Positions 55,171-64,000 of a stretch of 64,000 nt of DNA are shown in pieces; the stretch's first letter is position 1, and each line of letters starts with the position of its first letter. The notes beneath the pieces were generated by a model. That model was not told the origin of the DNA, searched no databases, and was given only the letters and a program-made list of their open reading frames with translations. The stretch comes from Diospyros lotus (lineage: Eukaryota > Streptophyta > Magnoliopsida > Ericales > Ebenaceae). The position numbers were made by a program, and so were the translations under genes. The stretch is from assembly GCF_014633365.1 (NCBI RefSeq), contig NC_068349.1, positions 23,140,753 to 23,204,752 of the forward strand, given 5' to 3'.

Positions 55171-56941
55171 CACGCCTACCACCACGGAACTCTCAGCAAC
55201 AGGGAGCACCTCCCACTATTCTCGATTCTCACCCACAAGGAGCACCTCCTCCCCCTCATAATGCTCAACCACAAGGAGGTGATCGCTCCATTTCCCCTAG
55301 CCAGTAGGTGGGGAACCAATCAGTCCCACATCCACTTAACATCAGCTTAGGGTCACTTTCTACTGATCAAGCTGGGACTTCACGATAGCCACCGCGTACT
55401 GTCCCGTGGGAAGAGTATGAAGCATTGAGATAACAACACGTTGAGGGCATGCAGGCACTTCGAGACATAGCTGGTATACTCCGAGGTATGATGCCTAGAG
55501 GGACGTTACCCGATACCTTGAAAAAGTTTATGCCACCACCTGAGCCTTAACCCGAGGTGGGAGCTGATTCCTATCAAGAGGACACTCCCGATTCTCATTC
55601 CCGATCCACTCCTCGTCGGGAAGATAGATCACCACCACCAAGGAAGAGTCCTCATGCCATGCCCTGAAGAAATGAGAGCCCACGAAAGGAAAACAGGGCT
55701 AGAAGCGCCCAAAGACGGAGATACCATGAAATTGGGGCCAGCACGTCAACAGGACATGATAACCAAACAGCAGCAAGTATACGACATGACATGAAAAGGC
55801 TAGTTGAAGAAGTACTTGAACAAAAGAAATTGATCCCAGCCACGGAGGAGCAACAACGCAGAAAATGTCCGTTTACTACAGATTTATTGGATAAACCACT
55901 GCTTAGAAAATTCAAGATGCCTCAAATCACCCTTATTCTGGCAAGGACGATCCTTATGATCACATTCAAAGCTATGAGTCGTAGATGATATTGCACGGAT
56001 GGGACGATGACAAAATGTGCCGAGCTTTCTCCTTAACTCTATCAGGGCATGCCCGGACATGGTTCAACAGTTTACCCAAGGCTTTTATCTCTTCATTCAG
56101 TCAGCTCAGAACGGAATTTGTTAAGGCATTTATGATTAATAGTCAAAGAAAAAAGGACGCCACATACTTGCTCAGTATTCGATAGGGGAACAAAGAAACT
56201 CTGCATTAGTATGTGGATAGATTTCGGAACGCCACCCTTGAAGTTCATGATTTACCAATTGCAATGGCAGTGTCTGCTATGTTACACGGAACACAACTAA
56301 CCCCCTTACAAGAATCATTATCTTTGGACCCACCAACTTCCCTAGAAGATTTGTTTACTAGAGCAAATAAATACGTGCTCCATACGGAAGTTATGAGAGC
56401 TGTAGGTGGGAATGAGGGTAGAGAGAGAAAAAGAAAGGAAAGCGATGTTGAAGAGGACTCCAGGCGGGTTAGGGGATCAGATATACCTCAGCCCCAGTTC
56501 CACCATTACACCAAACTTCTCCAACCTCGGTCAACCATACTTGCAGCCATCGAAGGGTCAGGTCTCATTAGACTCCCAAAAAAGGTTGACCATCCCATGG
56601 GGAAGAATAGAGAAGAATATTGTAGATATCACAGAACCCGTGATCATTGCACTGACCAATGCTGGGAGTTAAGAGATCAGATTGAGATGCTAGTTCGTGA
56701 AGGACATCTTCAAAGGTATGTACAGGTCAAAGATAGTGAGCCTCGAAGAGGAGAAGATAGACAGGAAGAGAGGGGGAGATCAAATCAGAGATGTCAAGAG
56801 AGAATCTGGGATTACGGAGAGAATCCACCTCTAGACAATGAACCAGTTCATGAGCCCGTACATGTCATCTCGGTCGGTGAAACTATGGCAGGGGACTCCT
56901 CATATTCCATGAAGATAAGACACGAAAGGACATGCCCTTAG
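55171..56941 (+). pseudogene. gag: gag of the Tat-lineage element (after CACTA insert)
   Basis: Continues from 46627 with a Pro/Gln/His-rich segment (repeated QGAPP), which carries stops at 55303, 55386, 55429 and 55548. All four are compatible with C-to-T change of Gln codons. From 55790 the conserved gag follows: MKRLVEEVLEQKK, a frame change near 55925, then MMILHGWDDDKMCRAFSLTL, GHARTWFNSLPKAFISSF and YVDRFRNATLEVHDLPIAMA. A nearly intact 242-codon frame (56213-56941) ends with a CX2H-type knuckle CRYHRTRDHCTDQC (56617-56658). It is a Tat-lineage gag (PF03732). No pol follows. Confidence 0.88.
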
Positions 56942-57175
56942 AAGAACGCAGTCATCCACCATTAATGCCATCAAAGAGAAAATTGGGAGCAAACTTTAGA
57001 CACATTGAAGAGAGCCTATGTTAAAGAATGAGAAACTAAACATTCTGTGCTCAGAGGCAATAATAAGACCCAAAATGAAACAGTGGATGTACTCACTTAT
57101 TTCAAAAAATGTAAGCGTTTTCATCACACATTGCTTTGTGAAAGTTTGTTTGCTATGCTCTGCTTATAGGAAAAA
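56942..57175. other. Spacer after gag, no pol
   Basis: Short noncoding stretch. No protease or RT motif appears before the tandem array begins. Confidence 0.5.
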
Positions 57176-58290
57176 TCAACTCAAGGCCGTTGTCCAGCTC
57201 ACGGCCCGGCAATGAGGGAAAAATAAACTCAAGCCCGTTGCCCCGCTCACGGCCCGGTAACGAGGGAAAAATAAACTCAAGCATGTTGCCCCGCTCACGG
57301 CCCGACAACGAGGGAAAAATAAACTCAAGCCCGTGGCCCCGCTCATGGCCCGACAATGAGGGAAAAATAAACTCAAGCCCGTTGTCCCGCTTATAGCCCA
57401 GCAACGAGGTAAAAGTACATTCAAACCCATTGCCCTGCTTACAGCCTGGCAATGAGGTAAAAGTACATTCAAGCCCGTTGTCCCGCTTATAGCTCGGCAA
57501 CGAGGTAAAAGTACATTCAAACCCATTACCCTGCTCATGGCCCGGCAATGAGGTAAAAGTACATTTAAGCCCATTGTCCCGCTCACAGCCCGGCAATGAG
57601 GTAAAAGTACATTCAAGCCCATTATCCCGCTCACAGCCCAGCAATGAGGTAAAAATACATTCAAACCCGTTGTCCCACTTATAGCCCGACAACGAGATAA
57701 AAGTACATTCAAGCTCGTTGTCCCGCTTATAGTCCGGCAACGAGGAAAAAGTACATTCAAACCCATTGCCCCGCTCATGGCCCGGTAATGAGGGAAAAAC
57801 AAACTCAAGCTCGTTGCCCCGCTCACGGCTCGGTAACGAGGGAAAAATAAACTCAAGCCCGTTGCCCCGCTCACGGCCCGGCAACGAGGGAAAAACAAAC
57901 TCAAGCCCGTTGCCCCGCTCACGGCCCGGTAACGAGGGAAAAATAAACTCAAGCCTGTTGCCCCGCTCACGGCCCGGCAACGAGGGAAAAATAAACTCAA
58001 GCCCGTTGTCCCGCTTATAGCCCGACAACGAGGTAAATGTACATTCAAACCCATTGCCCCGCTCACATCCCGACAACGAGGTAAAAGTACATTCAAACCC
58101 ATTGCCCCACTCATGGCCCGGTAATGAGGTAAAAGTACATTCAAACCCATTACCCCGCTCACGGCCCGGCAAGGAGGTAAAAGTACATTCAAGCCTGTTG
58201 CCCTGCTCACAGCCCGACAACGAGGGAAAAATGAATTCAAACCCATTGTCTTGGTCACCGCCCGACAACAAGGGAAAAGAAAGTGTAAAT
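57176..58290. repeat. 48-bp tandem array, about 23 units
   Basis: Unit consensus: GCCCGGCAACGAGGGAAAAA, then TAAACTCAAGCCCGTTGCCC, then CGCTCACG. Two variants alternate in blocks: GGGAAAAATAAACTC (57200-57390, 57780-58010) and GGTAAAAGTACATTC (57400-57750, 58030-58190). Because 48 is a multiple of three and the unit lacks stops in several frames, long open frames exist on both strands. It lies between gag and the 3' LTR of the Tat element. Confidence 0.95.
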
Positions 58291-58572
58291 TTACTGTCCT
58301 ATGCACAACACCATGACTGGGAGCAGAATCAAACTCATTGTTCGGTGCACAGTTAGAAATCTATGGAAAGTGAACTTACTAGTATATCTACCTCATACTT
58401 CTGCAAAGGAATTGAAAATCACTAGAGCCCAGAAATTTAAAAGCACATAGTGAAAACAAGCTCGAGAGGATGTGTAGAAGATGAAATAGCTAAAAGAGAA
58501 GTAATGTTCAAAAGTTTACAGGACAAGATACTCTTTCACCCGAACCTTCTAGCTAAAAGAGTAGGGAGCAAT
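58291..58572 (+). other. Spacer and polypurine tract before right LTR
   Basis: Noncoding. AAAAGAGTAGGGAGCAA (58555-58571) just before the LTR is the probable polypurine tract. Confidence 0.6.
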
Positions 58573-60039
58573 TGATATGCCCTGCAAACTTGGAGTATTA
58601 CAAGACCTAAAAAAGTTGTGAGACATGGACATGAAGCCCAAAGGCCCAACGGGTTGTAGGAGGTCAAGGAAATAAGCCGAATGAGCAAGAGGTCGAGCAG
58701 AGACCAAGTGGGGAGGGCCCACTCGGTTATGCCAAGTGGGTACGACACTGCTTTGGTTTCTCAAGCATAACTTTCTCATATGAGCTCCGATTGAGGTGAT
58801 TCAAAGTCATATGGAAATCTAAGAGAATTATATAGAACTTCAATGTTTTAAGTTTTAAGAGATTCGAGCTGAATGAAGGTGTAATTTGGGCATGAAGTTG
58901 ATGTACCTGCACTATCAAAGCTCGGAGTCAAGTATTGAAGGAAGATGGATTCGAACCAAGACAAAAGCCAAAAAGAAGGCATGAACGAGTGGCACCCCCA
59001 CTCGGTTATGACCGAGTGGCCCCTCACTCGGTCATGGGGAGATCAATTTCTCACAACTTTTCATGACCCCACTCGGTTATGCCGAGTGGGTACGACACTG
59101 CCTTAGTTTTTGGCCATACATTTCTCATACGAGCTCCGATTGAACTGATTCAAAGTCCTATGGAAATCTAAGAGAATTATCTAGAACTTTCATGTTTTGT
59201 GTTTTGAGATATTCGGGCTGAATAGCAGTGTAAATCAGTCTTGAAGTTGAGATATGGGAACCACTCAAAGTCGAGCCAAGGAAAAGGGCAAAAGAAGGCA
59301 TGATCGGGTGACCCCCCACCCGATCATGACCGAGTGGCCCCCCACTCGGTCATGGTCGAGTGGGCTTGGGCCAATCTCTCCTATTTTCCCTCTCGGATGG
59401 GCCGCGAAATCATCGAAATGGGTCGTGAGATTCTCGCCCTGATTCTCGCACGTCTTCTCTCTATCCTCCGCTATAAATATGAGACCATGCCTTCATCACA
59501 AGGTACGCAATTTTGAGTTATTGAAGTACGATTTCCTCATTTTCTCTCGAGATCTGACTTAAGCATCGGAGGATTTGCGCGGGGACCCCCACCCGCGTCC
59601 TAACGGTGCTCTCGTTTTGTAGGCCACTCGGTCACCAAGGCCACTCGTCACCAAGGCCACTCGTCATCAAGGCCACTCGGTCAGCAAGGTCACTCGTCAT
59701 CAAGGCCACTCATCATCAAGGCCACTCGTCATCAAGGCCACTCGTCACCAAGGTCACTCGTCACCAAGGCCACTAGATCATTTTAGGCCACTCGGTCATT
59801 TTAGGTCACCAGATCATTTTGGGCCACCAGATCATCAGCCCACCAGATCATTTCATCCTACCAGGTCATTTTGGGCCACCAAATCATCAACCCACCAGAT
59901 CATCAGCTCTATCAAATTATCAGATCTGGACCTGTACCAGATCCAATTGCTTGTCAAGATTCTCATCAGCAAAGACACGACTCCCAAGACTCTTGCATCT
60001 ATTCGCAATTAAAAATAGATTGTTGTATTTTGGGTTGTT
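58573..60039 (+). repeat. Right LTR of the Tat-lineage element
   Basis: Starts TGATATGCCCTGC. It parallels the left LTR through the U3 duplication, palindromes, TATA box (near 59472) and U5 array (59620-59780). The end differs: TTTTGGGTTGTT before GATGG, instead of TTTTGGCAACAACA. The 3'-most bases may have been altered after or during insertion, or belong to the target. Confidence 0.85.
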
Positions 60040-60044
60040 GATGG

Positions 60045-60724
60045 AAAATAAAGGAAAGAACTCTAGCAAGAACACTCCACTCTACATAAGCACACATTTA
60101 AGTTTTTCATCATCATTTCACCGCATACCACATTTTTAACATTTGAAATAAGTACATGTATGCCATCCCTTACATTACATTAAGCCCTAGACTGAGGAAA
60201 ACAAACGGTTTAGGCCACAAAAGACACATAAGCCTCTACAAAAACTAAAGCAACACCCCAAGGTCTTTTGATCTGGCAAGCTCTGTACACTATTGACCCA
60301 ATAGCCAGCCCCTCACTAGCCATCCCTATCCTTGCCCTTACAAGTGCTTGGGATGGTGAGAAGCAAATATGAGCCACAAGGCCCAGCAAGTATGTATATA
60401 GAAGAAAGGAACAACTGAGTTGTAGACTGAATTACCCAGGAACTGGGTTGTAATCAATTTAATGTCATGCTCAATGCATCAAGCCATACTGTGAAACATA
60501 ATATCATATCAGCAATATGGATGCAAAAATTCACATATATAATCCTTGGGGCACACATAAGGTACACAAACAATGGCGCCCAAGGTCCCGTATCCAAACT
60601 TGTAGCTACCATAAATTGGTTAGAGAATCACATTAGAACCATGAACACAATCACCTCAAGGATCATAAGTTGTTGTGGGACTCGAATCCCCAGTCTTATA
60701 CATTTCAAGATACAGCTATTGTGA
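60045..60724. other. Flank of the Tat insertion, nothing recognised
   Basis: Should continue the LTR-like sequence begun at 44998. It contains the terms TGCTCAATGCATCAAGCC and GGACTCGAATCCCC, but no coding frame and no terminus that I can place. Confidence 0.4.
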
Positions 60725-61098
60725 GACTACAACAAAAAGGATATTTCGTGATGAGTTTTTTTGTGATGAGGAAAATTTTCTCGCCAAATATCACTTTTGG
60801 TAATGAGATTTTTGGGTCGTTGCCAAAAGTGAACCTTTAGTGAGGACAATAAAAGGTTATCACCCAAAATTGGCATTCTAATTTTCGACCCTCAAAATTT
60901 TTCCCACCACATAGTTGAAAAATTTTCGACGATGATATTATTACTTTTGGTGACGAAAAATAGTCATCACCAAAAGTAATTTTTGTGATAACTAAAAGAT
61001 CAGCACTAAAGTTCATCATTACAACTTTCCACCCTTCATAATTATCATTAATAATATTAATAGTATTAATAAATTATTATTTGAGTTATTTAATAATC
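60725..61098. mobile_element. CACTA-like terminus with subterminal inverted repeats
   Basis: GACTACAACAAAAAGGAT (first base altered from CACTAC) is followed by a ~290-bp region dense in CTTTTGGTGACGAAAAAT and its inverse ATCACCAAAAGTAA. This is the layout of a CACTA end with a motif set unlike the 46628 element. A second CACTAC start at 61099 follows, so this end may be truncated or interrupted. Confidence 0.5.
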
Positions 61099-61640
61099 CA
61101 CTACAAAACAAAAGACTTATTAAAGACAAAAAGGTAACAACAAGATTATTTTTGATGGTCAATATAGTATATATTATTAACGACTAAATATAAATTCCAT
61201 TGATATAAGATAAATTTTAATGAGGGGCTGAATAAGTCATCATTAATAAACTACTTTCCTGTCGTTATTGACAAAAGTTTTTAATTCTAACCATGAAATA
61301 ACAAAAAAGAATTATTAAGATTTAACTAATACTTATATAAGCAATTCCAATATAATTATATTTTTCTATAAATACACAAATATAATTAGCAAACTATTAT
61401 AATTGGGCATTAGTTATTTATTGATAATGCAATATATTGAATAATTATGAACATATTAAAAAGAATAAAATATATCAAATTAATTTATTATAATTATTAG
61501 ATTTATTTATAATATAATTATATTTTAAATAATTATTTTTTGATGTAATAATTTAAATTATTTCATAAGTTATCATAATATTAAATTATTTTATTTTTAT
61601 CAATCAAATAATTATTAATATTATTTTCATAAATTATTTT
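61099..61640. mobile_element. Second CACTA-like terminus, right end not in window
   Basis: CACTACAAAACAAAAGAC at 61099 begins an AT-rich region with TTATTAA(A/C)GAC and GTCGTTATTGAC motifs. The opposite end would lie beyond 64000, so this is a tentative left end. If right, everything to the window end, including the DCL2 fragment, sits inside the element. Confidence 0.45.
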
Positions 61641-61689
61641 AATTTTTATTAATTAACAATTAAATATTAAAAAAATAAAAAAAACCAAA

Positions 61690-62010
61690 ATGTTGGCGAA
61701 GCTGCCCCGCATTTTCCCCTACAATTCCCAAATCAGACTTCCTCCCAATCCCTAATTCCCAAAATCTCACAACCTCTGAAGGACCTATTGTGATACTTCT
61801 GGCCGCCTTCCTCCATCGCCTTCGCCGCCTCAACGCCACTGCCCCCGCCTCCAACTCCATCGCGGCCTTCTCGCCGCCTAAACACCGCCATTGCCGCCTC
61901 CAATTCCATCGCGGCCTCTTCGCCACTGCTAAATCTCCCTCTCACACAGTCTTCCAGACCTTTTGATTATTCTCTGTGAGTTTCTTGATTCTCCTATTAT
62001 GATTTGCATT
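61690..62010 (+). promoter_or_regulatory. GC-rich leader-like block
   Basis: C-rich to GCCGCC-rich sequence (61700-61930) resembling a 5' UTR, like the block at 50160-50540 in the first CACTA element. A CGCCGCCTC unit recurs. Reverse-strand open frames here are compositional. A possible donor TGTGAGTTTC lies at 61976. Confidence 0.35.
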
Positions 62011-62055
62011 GATTTTGGGCATTGGATATTTAATCTGCAATTTAGGTTTTGTTGA

Positions 62056-62222
62056 CATGCAATCTCAGCTATATGTCGAACCACCCGACGACACACAGAA
62101 AGAAAGATGCTCTGTGAATGAATTTGTTGTGTGTGGAAACCAAATAGAATTCATCCCACTGTTATTTAAAGAAAAAGTGATGTTTGTGCTCACAAGCGTT
62201 GTTTTAAGAGAAGAAACCTAGA
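62056..62222 (+). other. Unidentified short ORF upstream of DCL2 fragment
   Basis: An ATG at 62057 opens a 54-codon frame (MQSQLYVEPPDD ... LFKEKVMFVL) to a TAG at 62219. I do not recognise it. It might be an exon of the element's gene or a captured exon. It is followed by an A-rich stretch. Confidence 0.25.
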
Positions 62223-62424
62223 AAAAAATTGCAAGAAAAGAAAATGGGAAAAGAAAAAAAAAATGGAAGAAGTTGAAACGACAACGAGTGGAAGCCGAGA
62301 GATATTGTCTGGTCCACTGCCTTTTGCTAGAAGGTGATACTTGGAGTTGTGTCTTGAAGAAATTAATGATGGTTCTCTTAAATTCTTGGTTTTCAAACTT
62401 TAGCTTATTAATCTGTTTTGTAAT

Positions 62425-62855
62425 TACCAAATGGAAGCATTGGCAAAATCCATAAAGCAGAATACGATTGTGTTTCTAGGTACAGGGTCTGGCAAAATGT
62501 TGATTTCCATAATGCTTCTTCGTAGCTATGCATACCTTCTCCAAAAGCCTTCGTGTAATATTGGGGTTTTCTTGGTGCCTATTATTGTTTTGGTCCCCCA
62601 GATATGTCAAACGTTAATACTTTGTTTCAACCATTCTTTTTTCTTGTTTAGGACCTTTCTTACTTATTTGGGTAATTGATTTAAACCGAACACAATAACT
62701 ATACATCTGATCCTTGTTATTGTTTATAATAATACTCGTAGCAAGATGAAGCAGTGGCAATGCACACAGACCTCAAAGTTGGCAAATATTGGGGAGAGAT
62801 GGGAGTAGACTATTGGGATGCCAGAATCTAGAGCCAACACATGGACAATTTTGAG
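62425..62855 (+). pseudogene. DCL2: Dicer-like 2 helicase fragment, broken
   Basis: Exon one (62425-62602) reads YQMEALAKSIKQNTIVFLGT, then GSGKMLISIMLLRSYAYLLQ and GVFLVPIIVLVPQ, the first helicase motif of plant DCL2 (there ETGSGKTLIAIMLLRSYA). The Walker A Thr is Met and the preceding Glu is Gly. The expected splice donor after CAG reads ATATGT instead of GTATGT. Exon two (62742-62855) reads QDEAVAMHTDLKVGKYWGEM, then GVDYWDARI, a stop (TAG where Trp is expected) and SQHMDNFE, before a good donor GTATGT. DCL2 makes 22-nt siRNAs in antiviral defence. The DECH-box exon was not found downstream, so this is a partial, inactive copy. Confidence 0.78.
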
Positions 62856-64000
62856 GTATGTGTTGGTCTTTTCTTTGCTTTTCTTTTTTATGTGGCTCTC
62901 ATCACTTGCATATGCTCAGTGCTTTGTGACTTTTTGTTTGTTTAAGTTTATTAAGACCATATCTACTTTGTTATTTTCTCTCTGTGCAAATGTTCATTAA
63001 GCATCATGTACTTTCCATAGTCATTTTATCATCTTGAGAAATATTTATGAGAATTGCTTTTGTCAAAATAATTAACCTTTGGGGCCTGAAAATGTACATA
63101 TAGTCTCTGATATCTTGACCACGTAAATGAAAGTTTAGATTGTATTTATTATTTTATCGTACAACCTGATTGAATTAGGTTTATTATCATTACTGATGTG
63201 TCATGTTCTACATCTTGCTTCTCTCCTAGTATTGCTTGTAGTTATGTAGTGGTATCTGGTTGTGGTTGGGAAATGATTAGTATGCTTTTGTTTTGAGTTT
63301 TCGTTTACATTATTTTGATAGTGTAAACAAAAAAAAAAGAGAGTTTGGTTACTAATTTTTGTTTTCATAAATTTTGAGTACTTTCAAACATTTTGAATAC
63401 AAGGAAAATGTTTATATTCATTACTTATTTCTAGTTTTCAGAAGAGTTATGAGCAACAACTGTTTGCCATCTAATGGTGCTCATTTGATATACTACTTAC
63501 ATTATAGCACTTAATTTTTCCTATTTTTGTATATACGCACTTCTCCCCCGCACGAACTTCTTGTGTACATCTCTACTTGAGTCCCATGTTTCCCTTTGGT
63601 ATGTTTAGTAAAGTGGATATTTAATTACCTAGTTAGGCTCTTCATTTGTTTACTTGCCTTTAAAGTTTAATTTTCTAAAAGTTCATACAAGTTTAAAGTC
63701 TAACTCTAATAATGAGAAGCTAAATTTTGTTATGAATAACCAACTTTATTTCTTAAGGCTTAGCTAAGCGATATTATTGTTATATTGTTTAGGTGAAGTA
63801 CAAGATTGTCATTCTTTTACGAGATAATGACACCTATTAAGGAGTGGATGAATCTTGTCAATGATCGGCTTATGATGTTATACTAATTATCTTTCTCATT
63901 ACATTAGGAGATGATGTTAGAGAAACAACAAGCTGTGGCCTCTGCATCACAAGAAGAAGAAAGTTCAACACTTACTCCAAAAGAAATTTGTGCTTCATCA
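62856..64000. other. No recognised gene to window end
   Basis: Mostly AT-rich, intron-like sequence. Around 63905-64000 a frame reads EMMLEKQQAVASASQEEESS and TLTPKEICASS. It is Ser/Glu-rich and could be an exon continuing past the window. I cannot assign it. Confidence 0.35.

Larger units (their letters stand above)
45062..60039 (+). mobile_element. Non-autonomous Tat-lineage gypsy element (gag only)
   Basis: Flanked by GATGG (45057-45061, 60040-60044). LTRs of 1471 and 1467 bp are highly similar by eye. The left LTR is followed by TTGGCGCCGTCTGTGGG, a typical Tat/Athila-group primer site. The interior holds gag (46579-46627 joined to 55171-56941) and a 48-bp tandem array, but no protease, reverse transcriptase or integrase. 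It is about 6.4 kb without the CACTA element inserted at 46628. With only gag it would need another element's enzymes to move, like other gag-only plant elements. Confidence 0.85.

Noticed and set aside
57153..58306. Two minus-strand ORFs of 372 and 376 codons
   Set aside because: They lie wholly within the 48-bp tandem array and are open because the unit is 16 codons without stops. No protein family is recognised, so the array is annotated instead.
62190..62455. Short ORFs overlapping the A-rich region before the DCL2 fragment
   Set aside because: Low-complexity Lys/Phe-rich frames on both strands, not recognisable as DCL2 N-terminus.

Overview
The window is nuclear DNA of a flowering plant, probably a eudicot. 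The evidence is a NGATHA-like B3 transcription factor gene, spliceosomal introns, Ty3/gypsy chromovirus and Tat-lineage LTR retrotransposons, Ty1/copia LTRs, a CACTA (En/Spm) transposon, hAT and PIF/Harbinger MITEs, LINE and SINE pieces, and a broken Dicer-like 2 fragment. One ordinary host gene looks intact (B3 gene, 41739-42626). Nearly everything else is transposable element (TE) sequence, mostly nested.

Left stack (about 540-30447). The host element is a decayed Tekay/Del-type gypsy chromovirus. Its 5' LTR is truncated and ends at 6500, an initiator-Met-tRNA primer site lies at 6505-6516, gag-pol runs to 15460, and the 3' LTR starts at 15506 and resumes in pieces to 30447. Solo LTRs cut into it, each with a target-site duplication (TSD) I could read: 2334-6323 (ATTGT, itself holding a copia solo LTR 2389-3880, ATTAC), 9267-11448 (TAAAT), 11997-13995 (ATAGT) and 15655-17721 (CAAGG). 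A deleted Tat-lineage element (17898-28369, TATAT) sits in the 3' LTR. It carries an additional ORF antisense to its pol, and two more solo LTRs (20782-22695, 23011-25629) interrupt that ORF.

Middle (30448-45061). There is an LTR fragment, then a second Tat-lineage relic with a gag pseudogene, a ~305-bp tandem array and a 3' LTR (34011-35222). A copia solo LTR (35724-37594), a SINE, a hAT MITE (39071-39582) and a PIF/Harbinger-type element (39901-41359) with a hAT MITE nested inside follow. Then come the B3 gene and a 5'-truncated LINE tail.

Right stack (45062-60039). This is a Tat-lineage element with two full LTRs and flanking GATGG. It holds only gag plus a 48-bp tandem array and no pol, so it is non-autonomous. 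An 8.5-kb CACTA element (46628-55167, TSD AAA) sits 49 nt into gag. It keeps a spliced Transposase_24 (TNPA-like) gene but shows no TNP2 transposase. An RTE-type LINE fragment lies inside the CACTA. The window ends with two more CACTA-like termini followed by a degraded DCL2 helicase fragment, which may be a captured gene piece.

Recurrent themes are stop codons in TE genes that mostly look like C-to-T changes of CAG/CAA/CGA/TGG, tandem repeats in the 3' regions and U5 of Tat elements, and palindromic CATCCGGATG arrays inside the Tekay LTR. All coordinates and alignments were read by eye.
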